From Streptomyces sp. IMTB 2501 (GTDB lineage Bacteria; Actinomycetota; Actinomycetes; Streptomycetales; Streptomycetaceae): a DNA stretch of 64,000 bases. How positions within the stretch are numbered: the first letter of the stretch is position 1; each line of letters begins with the position of its first letter. Below, in pieces: positions 8,497 through 16,879 of the stretch. The translations under genes were made by a program, and so were the position numbers. The notes under the pieces are model-generated. The model did not search any database, was not told the origin of the DNA, and was given only the letters and a program-made list of their open reading frames with translations. The stretch covers positions 4,372 through 68,371 of the forward strand of contig NZ_MQUS01000026.1 of the NCBI RefSeq assembly GCF_001953885.1, written 5' to 3'.

Positions 8497-8982
8497 CTAC
8501 CGGGTCGTCGGAGTCCTCCTCGTCGGAGGCTTCGCGGCCGGACCGGTCAGCGCCTTCTCGGCCGCCTTGAGGATGTTGCCGAAGGTGCGGGTGATGACCG
8601 GGCGGGCCAGGAACCGGGTGAGGAAGCCGCCGAGCAGCGGGAGCGGGATCTCCGCCCGGGTCGTCCAGCGGACGAGCGTTCCGGCGTCCGTCTCGCTGAA
8701 CGTCATCCGCCCGAGTTCATGCCGGGCCGGCGGCACGCTGCGCTCCACGACGTACTCCGTGGCGTACGGCGGTTCGTACACGCTGATGCGTTCCCGGAAC
8801 CAGCCGATCAGCCAGAGGTGGTTGCGGATCGCGCCGACGCCGTAGGGCGCGCCCTCGCCGTGCCGGGCCAGCCGGCAGCGCAGCACCAGGGGCGAGGCGG
8901 TGTAGTGGGTGGTGGTCGTGAGCCAGGCGAACACGTCGTCGATCGGGGCGTCGATGACGCGTTCCACGGTCATGGTCTCCAT
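8497..8982 (-). CDS. SRPBCC-family protein
   Basis: 161-aa START-like/polyketide-cyclase-type fold: N-terminal VERVIDAPIDDVFAWL, alternating strands and the long C-terminal helix ending NILKAAEKAL. Ligand unknown. It lies 14 nt downstream of the ECF41 sigma gene on the same strand, so it is probably co-transcribed and may be the sigma factor's functional partner. A basic Pro/Thr-rich tail ends the protein. Confidence 0.75.
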   Translation of the reverse strand: METMTVERVIDAPIDDVFAWLTTTTHYTASPLVLRCRLARHGEGAPYGVGAIRNHLWLIGWFRERISVYEPPYATEYVVERSVPPARHELGRMTFSETDAGTLVRWTTRAEIPLPLLGGFLTRFLARPVITRTFGNILKAAEKALTGPAAKPPTRRTPTTR

Positions 8983-8996
8983 ACCTGTCGGCCTCC

Positions 8997-9884
8997 TCAG
9001 CCGAGTGCTCCTCTGTCGAGTGGGCGCACCATGTCGGCGCGGTCCAGCTTGTCGGGGTTGCGCATGCCGTAGAGGCCGGTGATCCGTCCGTCGCGGATCT
9101 CGAACGCCACCAGCCAGTCCAGCGCGCCGCCGGTGACGAACCGGGCCGCGGGCATGCCGTTGTAGCGGGCGGGTTCGATCCGGGCCGTCGTCGCGCTGGT
9201 GCGGTACACGCCGAGCACGAACCGGGCGACGTCGTCGCGCCCGACGACCGGGCGGCGGGCGGCGGTGACCTTCCCGCCGCCGTCGGAGATCACCACGACA
9301 TCGGGCGCGAGCAGATCCATCAGCGCCTGCACGTCCCCGTCCGCCGCCGACCGCATGAACCGCTCGACGATCTCCCCGGTGGCGGCGGAGTCGGGCTCGA
9401 AGCGGCGGCGGCGGGCGTGGACGTGCCCACGCGCGCGGTGCGCGATCTGCCGGACGGTGACCTCGGCCTTGCCGATCGCGGCGGCGATCTCACCGTGGGT
9501 GTAGCCGAACACGTCGTGCAGCACGAACACCGCGCGCTCGGTCGGGTTCAGCGTCTCCAGGACCAGCAGCATGGCCATCGACACCGACTCCGCCAGGACC
9601 ACGTCGTCGCCGACCTCGGGTGCGGTGCGGATCGGCTCGGGCAGCCACGAGCCGACGTACTCCTCGCGCCGGGACTTGGCCGCTCGCAGGTGGTTGAGTG
9701 CCTGCCGGGTCACCGTCCGTACCAGGTACGCGCGCGTGTGCTCGACGCTGGCCCGATCGACCTCCCGCCAGCGCAGGTAGCTCTCCTGCAGCACGTCCTC
9801 GGCGTCGGCGGCGCTGCCCAGCATCTCGTAGGCGATGGTGAACAGCAGCGGGCGGTGCTCGGTGAAGGCATCCTCGGCGGCCAT
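8997..9884 (-). CDS. ECF41-type RNA polymerase sigma factor with SnoaL-like C-terminus
   Basis: 295-aa extracytoplasmic-function sigma factor. Sigma2 starts at HRPLLFTIAYEMLGS; sigma4 includes YTHGEIAAAIGKAEVTVRQIAHRARGH. Between and after these are the ECF41 hallmarks: WLPEP in the linker, a DGGGK version of the DGGGR motif, and NPDKL near the C-terminal end of the fused SnoaL/NTF2-like domain, which in this family modulates activity instead of a separate anti-sigma factor. The ATG at 9884 was chosen because the sigma2 fold begins immediately; upstream codons in frame look like leader. ECF41 genes commonly sit beside an oxidoreductase or decarboxylase; here the partner is an SRPBCC protein. 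Confidence 0.9.
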   Translation of the reverse strand: MAAEDAFTEHRPLLFTIAYEMLGSAADAEDVLQESYLRWREVDRASVEHTRAYLVRTVTRQALNHLRAAKSRREEYVGSWLPEPIRTAPEVGDDVVLAESVSMAMLLVLETLNPTERAVFVLHDVFGYTHGEIAAAIGKAEVTVRQIAHRARGHVHARRRRFEPDSAATGEIVERFMRSAADGDVQALMDLLAPDVVVISDGGGKVTAARRPVVGRDDVARFVLGVYRTSATTARIEPARYNGMPAARFVTGGALDWLVAFEIRDGRITGLYGMRNPDKLDRADMVRPLDRGALG

Positions 9885-9921
9885 GATCCGGCTCGGCTCC
9901 TCTCTTCGGACGGCACTGAGA

Positions 9922-9946
9922 CACGTCGGCTCGGAAAACCGTGACA
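9922..9946 (-). promoter_or_regulatory. Candidate autoregulated ECF41 promoter
   Basis: On the minus strand, TGTCACG (9946-9940) and CGTG (9925-9922) are 14 nt apart, about 40 nt ahead of the sigma start. The published ECF41 promoter type is TGTCACA with a CGTC -10 element and a spacer of about 15-16 nt, so this is a near match with a slightly short spacer. Confidence 0.4.
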
Positions 9947-9989
9947 GCCATGTGCTATGACTCGCGTCACAGCGCATTCCGCCCCGGGG

Positions 9990-11477
9990 CTACGGCGCCG
10001 GCGACGCGGGGCAGGTGGCGTTCTCGGCCGGAAGCCTCCCCGTGAGCAGATAGCCGTTGCCGGCGCGGTCCATGCAGGCGTTCCCGTCGAACAGGTACTG
10101 GCCGTGGTTGCCGCCGCCCGCGACGACGAGGCGGGAACTGGACAGCGCCTGCTGCATGCGCCGCGCGCCCACGACCGGGGTCGCCGGGTCGTCCTTGGCC
10201 TGCAGCAGCAGGACCGGCGGCACCTTCATCGAGCCGATCTTCACGGGCTTGGCCGTCGGGGCCTTCCAGTACGCGCAGGGCGCGCTGTACCAGGTGTTCA
10301 GCCAGGCGAACAGGGGCGCCTTGGGGGCGGCCGCCGCCGTGTCCCGGTGCCAGGTCGCCCAGTCGCGCGGCCAGGCGTCGTCCGCGCAGTTGTAGGCGAG
10401 CTGGGCCGGGTCCACGCCGCCGAGGGCCAGCTGGTCGGTCGCGGCGAGCAGCGTGCGCGCGTTCCCGCGCCGGTAGTCCGAGACGGCCTGGGCCACGTCG
10501 CCCCAGAGCAGATCGGTGTACATGGCGGAGGCCAGCAGATCGTCCAGCTCGGCGCTGCCCGCGCGGCCTCCGGCGGGGTGGGCGGCCAGCTTCGTACGGA
10601 CGGCGTTCCACGCGGCCGACACCTTCGCCCGGCTGCCGCCCAGGTGGTAGGTCGCGTCCTTCCCGGCCGCCCAGGCGAAGAACTGGCCGGCCCGGTGCTG
10701 GAGCGCCGGATCCTGCTCGTACTGCGAGCCGTAGGTGGTGACCTTCGGATCGACGACGCTGTCCAGAATCATGCGGCCGGTGTGCGCGGGGAACAGCGTC
10801 GCGTACGTCGCGCCGAGCCGCGTCCCGTACGAATAGCCGAGGTAGTCCAGCTTGTCGCGGTGGAACGCGCTACGGATCCGGTCCATGTCGCGGGCCGCGT
10901 TCTCGGTGGTGATGTACGGCAGCAGGTCCTTCGCGTGCGTGGAGCACTGCTCGGCGACCCTGCGGGCGACCGTGCTGCGCGCACGTTCCTGAGCCGCGGT
11001 CGCGGGCGTGTACGGCGCGGCCGGATGCTTGATCAGTTTGCTCGTGTCGCCGCAGGAGACGGGCGTGCTGGCACCGACGCCGCGCGGGTCGAAACTGACC
11101 ACGTTGTACGCCGTGCCGACGTCCTCGGGCAGCGAGCTCCACACCAACTTGGCCGTACCGATGCCCGGTTCGCCCGGCCCGCCGGGGTTGACCACGAGGG
11201 TGCGCGGGGCGTTCAGAGCGCCGGCCATGGACAGGGTGAGCTTGATCTGACGGCCGCTCGGCCTGGCGTAGTCGAGCGGCACCTTGAGGGTGGCGCAGTA
11301 CGTGCCGCGCGGCGCGTCGGAGCCCGCGGGACAGGTGGACCAGTGCAGGGCCGCGGGGCCGGTGACCGTGGCGGCCGACGCCGCGTGGGCCGCCTGCGGT
11401 CCGGCGGCGGCCACGAGCCCGAGGGCGGCGGCCAGCGCCGCGCCACGCCGGACGAAGGGAGAGTGCGCTCGGGTCAA
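9990..11477 (-). CDS. Secreted TAP-family alpha/beta hydrolase (tripeptidyl aminopeptidase-like)
   Basis: 495-aa exported hydrolase. The signal peptide runs through residues 1-32 (basic start, hydrophobic AALAAALGLVAAAG, AxA-type cleavage near AAHAAS). Oxyanion region NPGGPGEPG, nucleophile elbow GYSYG, Asp in KDDPATPV and His in GGNHGQY form the expected triad. The TAP-like C-terminal domain is present. Start is TTG at 11477 with GGAAGG about 9 nt upstream; no better start gives a signal peptide. Streptomyces secrete many such peptidases; substrate unknown. Confidence 0.88.
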   Translation of the reverse strand: MTRAHSPFVRRGAALAAALGLVAAAGPQAAHAASAATVTGPAALHWSTCPAGSDAPRGTYCATLKVPLDYARPSGRQIKLTLSMAGALNAPRTLVVNPGGPGEPGIGTAKLVWSSLPEDVGTAYNVVSFDPRGVGASTPVSCGDTSKLIKHPAAPYTPATAAQERARSTVARRVAEQCSTHAKDLLPYITTENAARDMDRIRSAFHRDKLDYLGYSYGTRLGATYATLFPAHTGRMILDSVVDPKVTTYGSQYEQDPALQHRAGQFFAWAAGKDATYHLGGSRAKVSAAWNAVRTKLAAHPAGGRAGSAELDDLLASAMYTDLLWGDVAQAVSDYRRGNARTLLAATDQLALGGVDPAQLAYNCADDAWPRDWATWHRDTAAAAPKAPLFAWLNTWYSAPCAYWKAPTAKPVKIGSMKVPPVLLLQAKDDPATPVVGARRMQQALSSSRLVVAGGGNHGQYLFDGNACMDRAGNGYLLTGRLPAENATCPASPAP

Positions 11478-11600
11478 CGTCGGCTGCCTTCCGGTCGGTT
11501 CGCTGCTGCCGGAGGCAAGATGAGGCCGGGGGCAGGAGGGTTGCCCGGGGACGGGGGTGTCTTCCGGCCGACTTCGGAAGCGGCTTCCCGGTGGTCCGGG

Positions 11601-12425
11601 TCAGTCCTCCGGACGCGGGCTCTTCACGCCGTGCACGCGCGCGTACTCGTCGGCGAGCCAGGGGCCGAGGTCGTCCACGTACGACCGCAGCACCTCGGGA
11701 TCGCCGACGGGCTCCTGGGCGTAGCGTGCCGCCGTACGCAGCTGTGCGGCCCGCTCGGGGTAGTAGGCGCCGCACACCTCGGCCATCTCGGGCAGATCGC
11801 TGGTCCAGCCGTTCCAGCGGGGCATGACGAGAGTGAAGCCCGTGCGGACCAGATGCCGGGACATGAAGCGCACGAGCGGCCGCCGGGCCTCCTCGGTGTC
11901 CTGGGCGCCCGCGATCCGCTCCCGCCAGCGGGGCAGCCACCGGCCCAGGTCGCCGTTGGTCTCGCGGGCGAGCAGGGAGTCGGGGCGGTAGCGCGGCAGA
12001 TACTCGGCGAGGTCCTCACCGAGCAGCGGGGTGCACAGACAGGCCACGAACCAGCCCAGGTCGTACCGCTCCAGCTCGCTCAGCAGCCGGTCCCGGCCGT
12101 ACAGCAGGCTGCTGACGCCGTCGATCTGCGGGAACTCCTTGTCGACGGCCTCGCCGAGCGCCCGCAGGACCTCCCGGTCGGCGTCGGTCGGCTCGTCCAC
12201 GAGCGCGACGAACAGGTCCAGATCGCTGCGTCCCACGCGCGCGGTGCCGCGCGGGACCGACCCGTAGAGGTAGGCGCTGTGCAGCCGGGACCCGAAGAGA
12301 TCCAGTACCCGGTCACGCGCGTCGGCCACGACCGGGCGGAAAACGGCGGGCACGCGCGCGAGGGAGCCTTCGCGCGCGATGAAGCCCTGGTCGTCGAGGC
12401 CGTGCGGGACGGGGGGTTCGGGCAT
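11601..12425 (-). CDS. Nucleotidyltransferase-domain protein (aminoglycoside adenylyltransferase-like)
   Basis: 274-aa protein with the polymerase-beta-type motif GSVPRGTARVGRSDLDLFV (G-S-x10-D-x-D) near residue 54 and a helical C-terminal half. This resembles AadA/DUF4111-type nucleotidyltransferases, but the sequence alone does not show that it modifies an antibiotic. Separate transcription is likely, as flanking gaps are about 90-120 nt. Confidence 0.7.
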   Translation of the reverse strand: MPEPPVPHGLDDQGFIAREGSLARVPAVFRPVVADARDRVLDLFGSRLHSAYLYGSVPRGTARVGRSDLDLFVALVDEPTDADREVLRALGEAVDKEFPQIDGVSSLLYGRDRLLSELERYDLGWFVACLCTPLLGEDLAEYLPRYRPDSLLARETNGDLGRWLPRWRERIAGAQDTEEARRPLVRFMSRHLVRTGFTLVMPRWNGWTSDLPEMAEVCGAYYPERAAQLRTAARYAQEPVGDPEVLRSYVDDLGPWLADEYARVHGVKSPRPED

Positions 12426-12512
12426 GCGCCCACTGTGCCCTGTGCGATGCGGAAGTGCGGCACATTTTCGGCGCCGGCCGGCATCGAACAGCCCGTTCGG
12501 CCAGGACCGGCG

Positions 12513-13187
12513 TCAGCGGGACCGCTTCGCCAGCCTCTCCACGTCCAGCAGGATCACGGCCCGCGCCTCCAGGCGGAGCCACCCGCGCTGGGCGAAGTCC
12601 GCCAGTGCCTTGTTCACGGTCTCGCGCGAGGCGCCGACCAGCTGGGCCAGCTCCTCCTGTGTGAGGTCGTGGACGACGTGGATGCCCTCCTCGGACTGCA
12701 CGCCGAAGCGGCGCGAGAGGTCCAGCAGGGCGCGCGCCACGCGGCCGGGGACGTCGGAGAAGACCAGGTCGGACATGGCGTCGTTGGTCTTGCGCAGACG
12801 GCGGGCGACGGCGCGCAGCAGGGCGCCGGCCACCTCGGGCCGGGCGTTCAGCCAGGGCTGGAGGTCACCGTGACCGAGGCCGAGCAGCTTGACCTCGGTC
12901 AGCGCGGTCGCGGTGGCCGTACGCGGGCCGGGGTCGAAGAGCGACAGCTCGCCGATCAGCTCGCTGGGGCCGACGACGGCGAGCATGTTCTCGCGGCCGT
13001 CGGGGGAGGTGCGATGCAGCTTGACCTTGCCCTCGGTGACGACATACAGCCGGTCCCCGGGGTCGCCCTCGTGGAAGAGGGAGTCGCCGCGTGCGAGGGT
13101 CACCTCACTCATGGAGGCGCGAAGCTCCGCGGCCTGCTCGTCGTCGAGAGCCGCGAAGAGCGGGTTGCGCCGCAGAACGTCGTCCAC
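12513..13187 (-). CDS. crp: Crp, cyclic nucleotide-responsive regulator
   Basis: 224-aa CRP/FNR family regulator. The cNMP-binding beta-roll contains FHEGDPGDRLYVVTEGKVKLHR and the phosphate-binding segment ELIGELSLFDPGPRTATATA; the C-terminal winged helix has LTQEELAQLVGASRETVNKALADF. It starts GTG with VDDVLRRNPLFAALDD, the known S. coelicolor Crp start, where Crp controls germination and antibiotic synthesis. It diverges from nth. A 14-nt palindrome in the shared promoter region could be an autoregulatory site. Confidence 0.95.
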   Translation of the reverse strand: MDDVLRRNPLFAALDDEQAAELRASMSEVTLARGDSLFHEGDPGDRLYVVTEGKVKLHRTSPDGRENMLAVVGPSELIGELSLFDPGPRTATATALTEVKLLGLGHGDLQPWLNARPEVAGALLRAVARRLRKTNDAMSDLVFSDVPGRVARALLDLSRRFGVQSEEGIHVVHDLTQEELAQLVGASRETVNKALADFAQRGWLRLEARAVILLDVERLAKRSR

Positions 13188-13278
13188 GAGTTCTCTCCTT
13201 GTCGACCTGCTCAGGGGATCTTGCTCCCCCGTGGTACCAGGGGACCGTGCTCCCCATCTTGCCGGGCGGTCCAAACAG

Positions 13279-13292
13279 TGTGATCTGTCACA
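13279..13292. promoter_or_regulatory. CRP-site-like palindrome TGTGA-N4-TCACA
   Basis: TGTGATCTGTCACA lies about 92 nt upstream of crp in the crp/nth divergent region. The half sites are those of a CRP operator, but the spacer is 4 nt rather than the canonical 6, which would place the two half sites on different helical faces for a classic dimer. Confidence 0.4.
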
Positions 13293-13439
13293 AGGATGCC
13301 GCACAGGTGTCCCGAGGTAAGCGTCAGGGGTCCAATCGGGGGCCGATCCTCGGGGTCCGAGGCGGATGTCGGTGCCGGGCTTTAGGCTGGCCGGGTGTCC
13401 AAAACGCCGGTGAGAGCACAGGACAAGGGGGCTTAGCGG

Positions 13440-14474
13440 GTGGTTGTACGTCGTGATTCCGCTGTGGGCGAACAGAGCTCCGGCGATGGTAAGAAAACCG
13501 GAAAAACGGCAAAAAAGGTCACGGCGAAGAAGGCTGCGCCGGTGAAGAAGGCCGCTGCGGAGAAGCCGGCCAGGAAGACAGCGCCGGCCAAGAAGGCCGT
13601 GACGAAGAAAACCGTGCAGGCCAAGAAGGCCGCGAAGAAGGCGGCGCCCGCGAAGACCGCTGAGAAGAGCGCCGAGAAGGTCGCCGTGAAGCCTCCGGCA
13701 CAGGAGTCCCCTGCCGCCCTGGTCCGCCGCGCCCGCCGCATCAACCGCGAGCTCGCCGAGGTGTATCCGTACGCCCACCCGGAGCTGGACTTCGAGAACC
13801 CCTTCGAGCTGCTGGTCGCCACCGTGCTGTCGGCCCAGACCACCGACCTGCGCGTCAACCAGACGACCCCCGCGCTCTTCGCCAGGTACCCGACCCCCGA
13901 GGACCTGGCAGCCGCCAATCCGGAGGAGGTCGAGGAGATCCTGCGCCCCTGCGGGTTCTTCCGGGCCAAGACCAAGTCGGTCATAGGGCTCTCCAAGGCC
14001 CTGGCCGAGGACTTCGGCGGCGAGGTGCCCGGGAGGCTCGAAGACCTGGTCAAACTGCCGGGCGTCGGCCGCAAGACCGCCTTCGTGGTCCTCGGCAACG
14101 CCTTCGGCCGGCCCGGGATCACCGTGGACACCCACTTCCAGCGGCTGGTCCGGCGCTGGCAGTGGACCGACGAGACCGACCCCGACAAGATCGAGGCCGC
14201 CGTCGGCGCGCTGTTCCCGAAGACCGAGTGGACCGACCTGTCCCACCACGTGGTCTGGCACGGTCGCCGGATCTGCCACGCCCGCAAGCCCGCCTGCGGC
14301 GCCTGCCCGATCGCCCCGCTCTGCCCGGCCTACGGCGAGGGCGAGACCGACCCCGAGAAGGCCAGGAAGCTCCTGAAGTACGAGAAGGGCGGCTTCCCCG
14401 GCCAGCGGCTCAAGCCCCCGCAGGCCTATCTCGACGCGGGCGGCAAGCCGGCCCCGCCCCTGGGGGCCGCGTGA
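13440..14474 (+). CDS. nth: Endonuclease III (DNA glycosylase/AP lyase)
   Basis: 344-aa base-excision repair enzyme for oxidised pyrimidines. HhH motif LPGVGRKTA holds the catalytic Lys (about K212), VDTH holds the catalytic Asp (about D230), and four cysteines spaced C-x6-C-x2-C-x5-C bind the [4Fe-4S] cluster. The first 90 residues are unusual: almost pure Lys/Ala/Pro repeats (KKAAPVKK type) ahead of the normal enzyme, which is about 210-250 aa in most bacteria. The start is GTG 13440; a downstream start would shorten but not remove the basic tail. It is followed closely by the Nudix and protease genes. Confidence 0.93.
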   Translation: MVVRRDSAVGEQSSGDGKKTGKTAKKVTAKKAAPVKKAAAEKPARKTAPAKKAVTKKTVQAKKAAKKAAPAKTAEKSAEKVAVKPPAQESPAALVRRARRINRELAEVYPYAHPELDFENPFELLVATVLSAQTTDLRVNQTTPALFARYPTPEDLAAANPEEVEEILRPCGFFRAKTKSVIGLSKALAEDFGGEVPGRLEDLVKLPGVGRKTAFVVLGNAFGRPGITVDTHFQRLVRRWQWTDETDPDKIEAAVGALFPKTEWTDLSHHVVWHGRRICHARKPACGACPIAPLCPAYGEGETDPEKARKLLKYEKGGFPGQRLKPPQAYLDAGGKPAPPLGAA

Positions 14475-14528
14475 CGGAACGATCCCGGGGCCCTCGGGCG
14501 TTGGACGGACAGAGCGACGGGGGTGGCG

Positions 14529-15224
14529 ATGGCGAGGGCCAGTGAGACGCGGGGCGGCGCGGTGACGCTCAGCAAGGCGGGGCTGCCGGACTGGCTGGCG
14601 CCCGTGGTGCGGGCCGCCGAGACGATCGAGCCGCTCCAGCTGAGCCGCTTCCTGCCGCCGGAGAACGGCTCGGGGCGGCAGTCCGCCGTGCTGATCCTGT
14701 TCGGCGAGGGCGAGCACGGCCCGGAGCTGCTGCTGATGGAGCGCGCGGGCTCCCTGCGCTCGCATGCCGGGCAGCCGTCCTTCCCGGGCGGCGCGCTCGA
14801 CCCCGAGGACGGCGACCCGCACACGGACGGACCGCTCAGAGCCGCGCTGCGCGAGGCCGAGGAGGAGACCGGCCTCGATCCGTCCGGCGTCCAGCTCTTC
14901 GGTGTGCTGCCCGCGCTGTACATCCCGGTGAGCGGTTTCGTCGTCACGCCCGTGCTCGGCTGGTGGCGCGAGCCCAGCCCGGTCGGCGTCGTCGATCCGA
15001 ACGAGACGGCGCGGGTGTTCACGGTCCCCGTGGCGGATCTCACGGACCCCGCCAACCGCGCCACCACCGTCCATCCCAGCGGACACCGCGGCCCGGCATT
15101 CCTGGTCGAATCGGCCCTGGTGTGGGGTTTCACGGCCGGAGTGATCGACCGCCTGCTGCACTTCGCGGGCTGGGAACGCCCCTGGGACAGGGAGAAGCAG
15201 GTCCCACTCGACTGGCGGTCATGA
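14529..15224 (+). CDS. Nudix CoA diphosphatase-type hydrolase
   Basis: 231-aa Nudix enzyme with the CoA-pyrophosphatase signature LLMERAGSLRSHAGQPSFPGG just before the Nudix box (GGALDPEDGD...LREAEEETGL). Family members cleave CoA to 4'-phosphopantetheine and 3',5'-ADP. ATG 14529 is chosen; GTG 14523 in the same frame is an equal alternative. It sits 54 nt after nth and is probably co-transcribed. Confidence 0.85.
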   Translation: MARASETRGGAVTLSKAGLPDWLAPVVRAAETIEPLQLSRFLPPENGSGRQSAVLILFGEGEHGPELLLMERAGSLRSHAGQPSFPGGALDPEDGDPHTDGPLRAALREAEEETGLDPSGVQLFGVLPALYIPVSGFVVTPVLGWWREPSPVGVVDPNETARVFTVPVADLTDPANRATTVHPSGHRGPAFLVESALVWGFTAGVIDRLLHFAGWERPWDREKQVPLDWRS

Positions 15225-15250
15225 CAGGGTGTCGTCCGTGCGGTGTCATT

Positions 15251-15267
15251 CCGGGGGCAACCCCCGG
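15251..15267 (+). terminator. GC-only hairpin after the Nudix gene
   Basis: CCGGGGG-CAA-CCCCCGG, a perfect 7-bp stem with a 3-nt loop and no U-tract, in the 100-nt gap before the protease gene. Such GC-rich hairpins are frequent in Streptomyces gaps; termination is only a suggestion. Confidence 0.35.
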
Positions 15268-15324
15268 ACCCCCGGCCGGGCCCGCGGCCCGGCGAGCGGA
15301 GCGGAATAGGCGAGGCCTGAAGCA

Positions 15325-16524
15325 GTGAACGTGCTGGACATCCTGTTGCTGGTCGCGGCCGTGTGGTTCGCGGTCGTCGGCTACCGCCAGGGCTTCGTCG
15401 TCGGCATCCTGTCGGTGATCGGGTTCCTGGGCGGCGGCCTCGTCGCCGTGTACGCGCTGCCCGTGATCTGGGACGCCGTGACCGACAACGCCGACGTCGG
15501 CACCACCGCCGCCGTGGTCGCCGTGGTCGTCGTCATCGTCTGCGCCTCCGTCGGCCAGGCCCTGACCACCCACCTCGGCAACAAGCTGCGCCGGTACATC
15601 ACCTGGTCCCCGGCCCGCGCCCTGGACGCCACCGGCGGCGCGCTGGTCAACGTCGTCGCGATGCTCCTGGTGGCCTGGCTGATCGGCTCCGCCCTCGCGG
15701 GTACGACGCTGCCGACGCTCGGCAAGGAGGTCCGCGGCTCCAAGGTGCTCCTCGGCGTCTCCCGGGCGCTGCCCGCGCAGGCCGACACCTGGTTCGCGGA
15801 CTTCTCCTCCGTCCTAGCGCAGAACGGCTTCCCGCAGGTCTTCAGCCCGTTCGCCAACGAGCCGATCAAGGACGTCCAGCCGCCCGACCCGGCGCTCGCG
15901 AACAGCTCGGTGGCCCTGCGCGCCCAGCGCTCCATCGTCAAGGTGACCGGCACCGCGCAGAGCTGCGGCAAGGTCCTGGAGGGCACCGGATTCGTCTTCG
16001 CCGACCGCCGGGTCATGACCAACGCGCATGTCGTCGGCGGCGTCGACTCACCCACCGTCCAGATAGGCGGCGAGGGCCGCAAGTACGACGCCAAGGTCGT
16101 CCTGTACGACTGGAAGCGCGACATCGCCGTACTCGACGTACCCGATCTGAAGGCGCACACCCTCAGGTTCTCCGCGCGGGACGCGGCCGGCGGGGACGGC
16201 GCGATCGTCGCGGGCTTCCCGGAGAACGGCTCGTACGACGTGCGTGCCGCCCGGGTGCGCGGGCGCATCACGGCGAACGGCCCGGACATCTACCACCGCG
16301 GCACCGTCCGCCGCGACGTCTACTCGCTGTACACCACCATCCGCCAGGGCAACTCGGGCGGCCCGCTGCTCACCCCCGACGGCCGGGTGTACGGCGTGGT
16401 GTTCGCCAAGTCCCTGGACGACGCCGATACCGGTTACGCCCTCACGGCGGACGAGATCCAGCCCGACATCCAGCAGGGACGTACGGCGAACGAGCAGGTG
16501 GGTACGGACAACTGCGCCCTGTGA
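15325..16524 (+). CDS. MarP-type membrane serine protease (CvpA domain plus trypsin-like domain)
   Basis: 399-aa protein with four N-terminal membrane segments of the CvpA/colicin V production fold (residues about 5-125) and a periplasm-facing trypsin-like protease. His in MTNAHVV, Asp in KRDIAVLD and Ser in GNSGGPL form the triad; two cysteines could form the redox disulfide known from mycobacterial MarP. MarP protects M. tuberculosis from acid stress; a stress role here is inferred. GTG start. Third gene after nth in the same direction. Confidence 0.9.
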   Translation: MNVLDILLLVAAVWFAVVGYRQGFVVGILSVIGFLGGGLVAVYALPVIWDAVTDNADVGTTAAVVAVVVVIVCASVGQALTTHLGNKLRRYITWSPARALDATGGALVNVVAMLLVAWLIGSALAGTTLPTLGKEVRGSKVLLGVSRALPAQADTWFADFSSVLAQNGFPQVFSPFANEPIKDVQPPDPALANSSVALRAQRSIVKVTGTAQSCGKVLEGTGFVFADRRVMTNAHVVGGVDSPTVQIGGEGRKYDAKVVLYDWKRDIAVLDVPDLKAHTLRFSARDAAGGDGAIVAGFPENGSYDVRAARVRGRITANGPDIYHRGTVRRDVYSLYTTIRQGNSGGPLLTPDGRVYGVVFAKSLDDADTGYALTADEIQPDIQQGRTANEQVGTDNCAL

Positions 16525-16561
16525 CCCCCGGGAGGGTGTGCGTGTGCCCCTCCTCGGGGGT

Positions 16562-16741
16562 TCAGCCGCGCGGGTGACGCAGCCGCACCGAGACCCAGCG
16601 GGCCCGGCGGCGCAGGATGCGCGGGATCCCCACGCGAAGGTCCCCCTCCGCGAGTTGCGGGTTGCCTCGCTGAGGCGTGCTCAGACCTGCGGTCGAGCGG
16701 CGGTTGCGGGGTGCGTCACTGTAGTCGTGCGTCCAGCCCAT
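16562..16741 (-). CDS. Small basic hypothetical protein (59 aa)
   Basis: An ATG at 16741 opens a 59-codon frame, MGWTHDYSDAPRNRR..., that ends TGA at 16562-16564. The protein is Arg-rich with a basic central run (ILRRRARWVSVRLRHPRG at the C-terminus). The frame is free of rare codons with GC-rich third positions, it fills what would otherwise be a 350-nt gap, and it lies downstream of the alpha/beta hydrolase on the same strand. I recall similar short proteins in other Streptomyces but cannot confirm it. No function is known. The Shine-Dalgarno is weak. Confidence 0.55.
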   Translation of the reverse strand: MGWTHDYSDAPRNRRSTAGLSTPQRGNPQLAEGDLRVGIPRILRRRARWVSVRLRHPRG

Positions 16742-16879
16742 ACCCCGACGTGTGCCCCTGCCCGAAGGTCGATAACCGCCTGAGCGCCGCCCAATTGGCC
16801 TATGCGGCAGGCATGTGGCCGTTCGGGGGACAAGTGTTCACGATCCGGATACTCCACGCATCCAAACGTGACTGTACGG

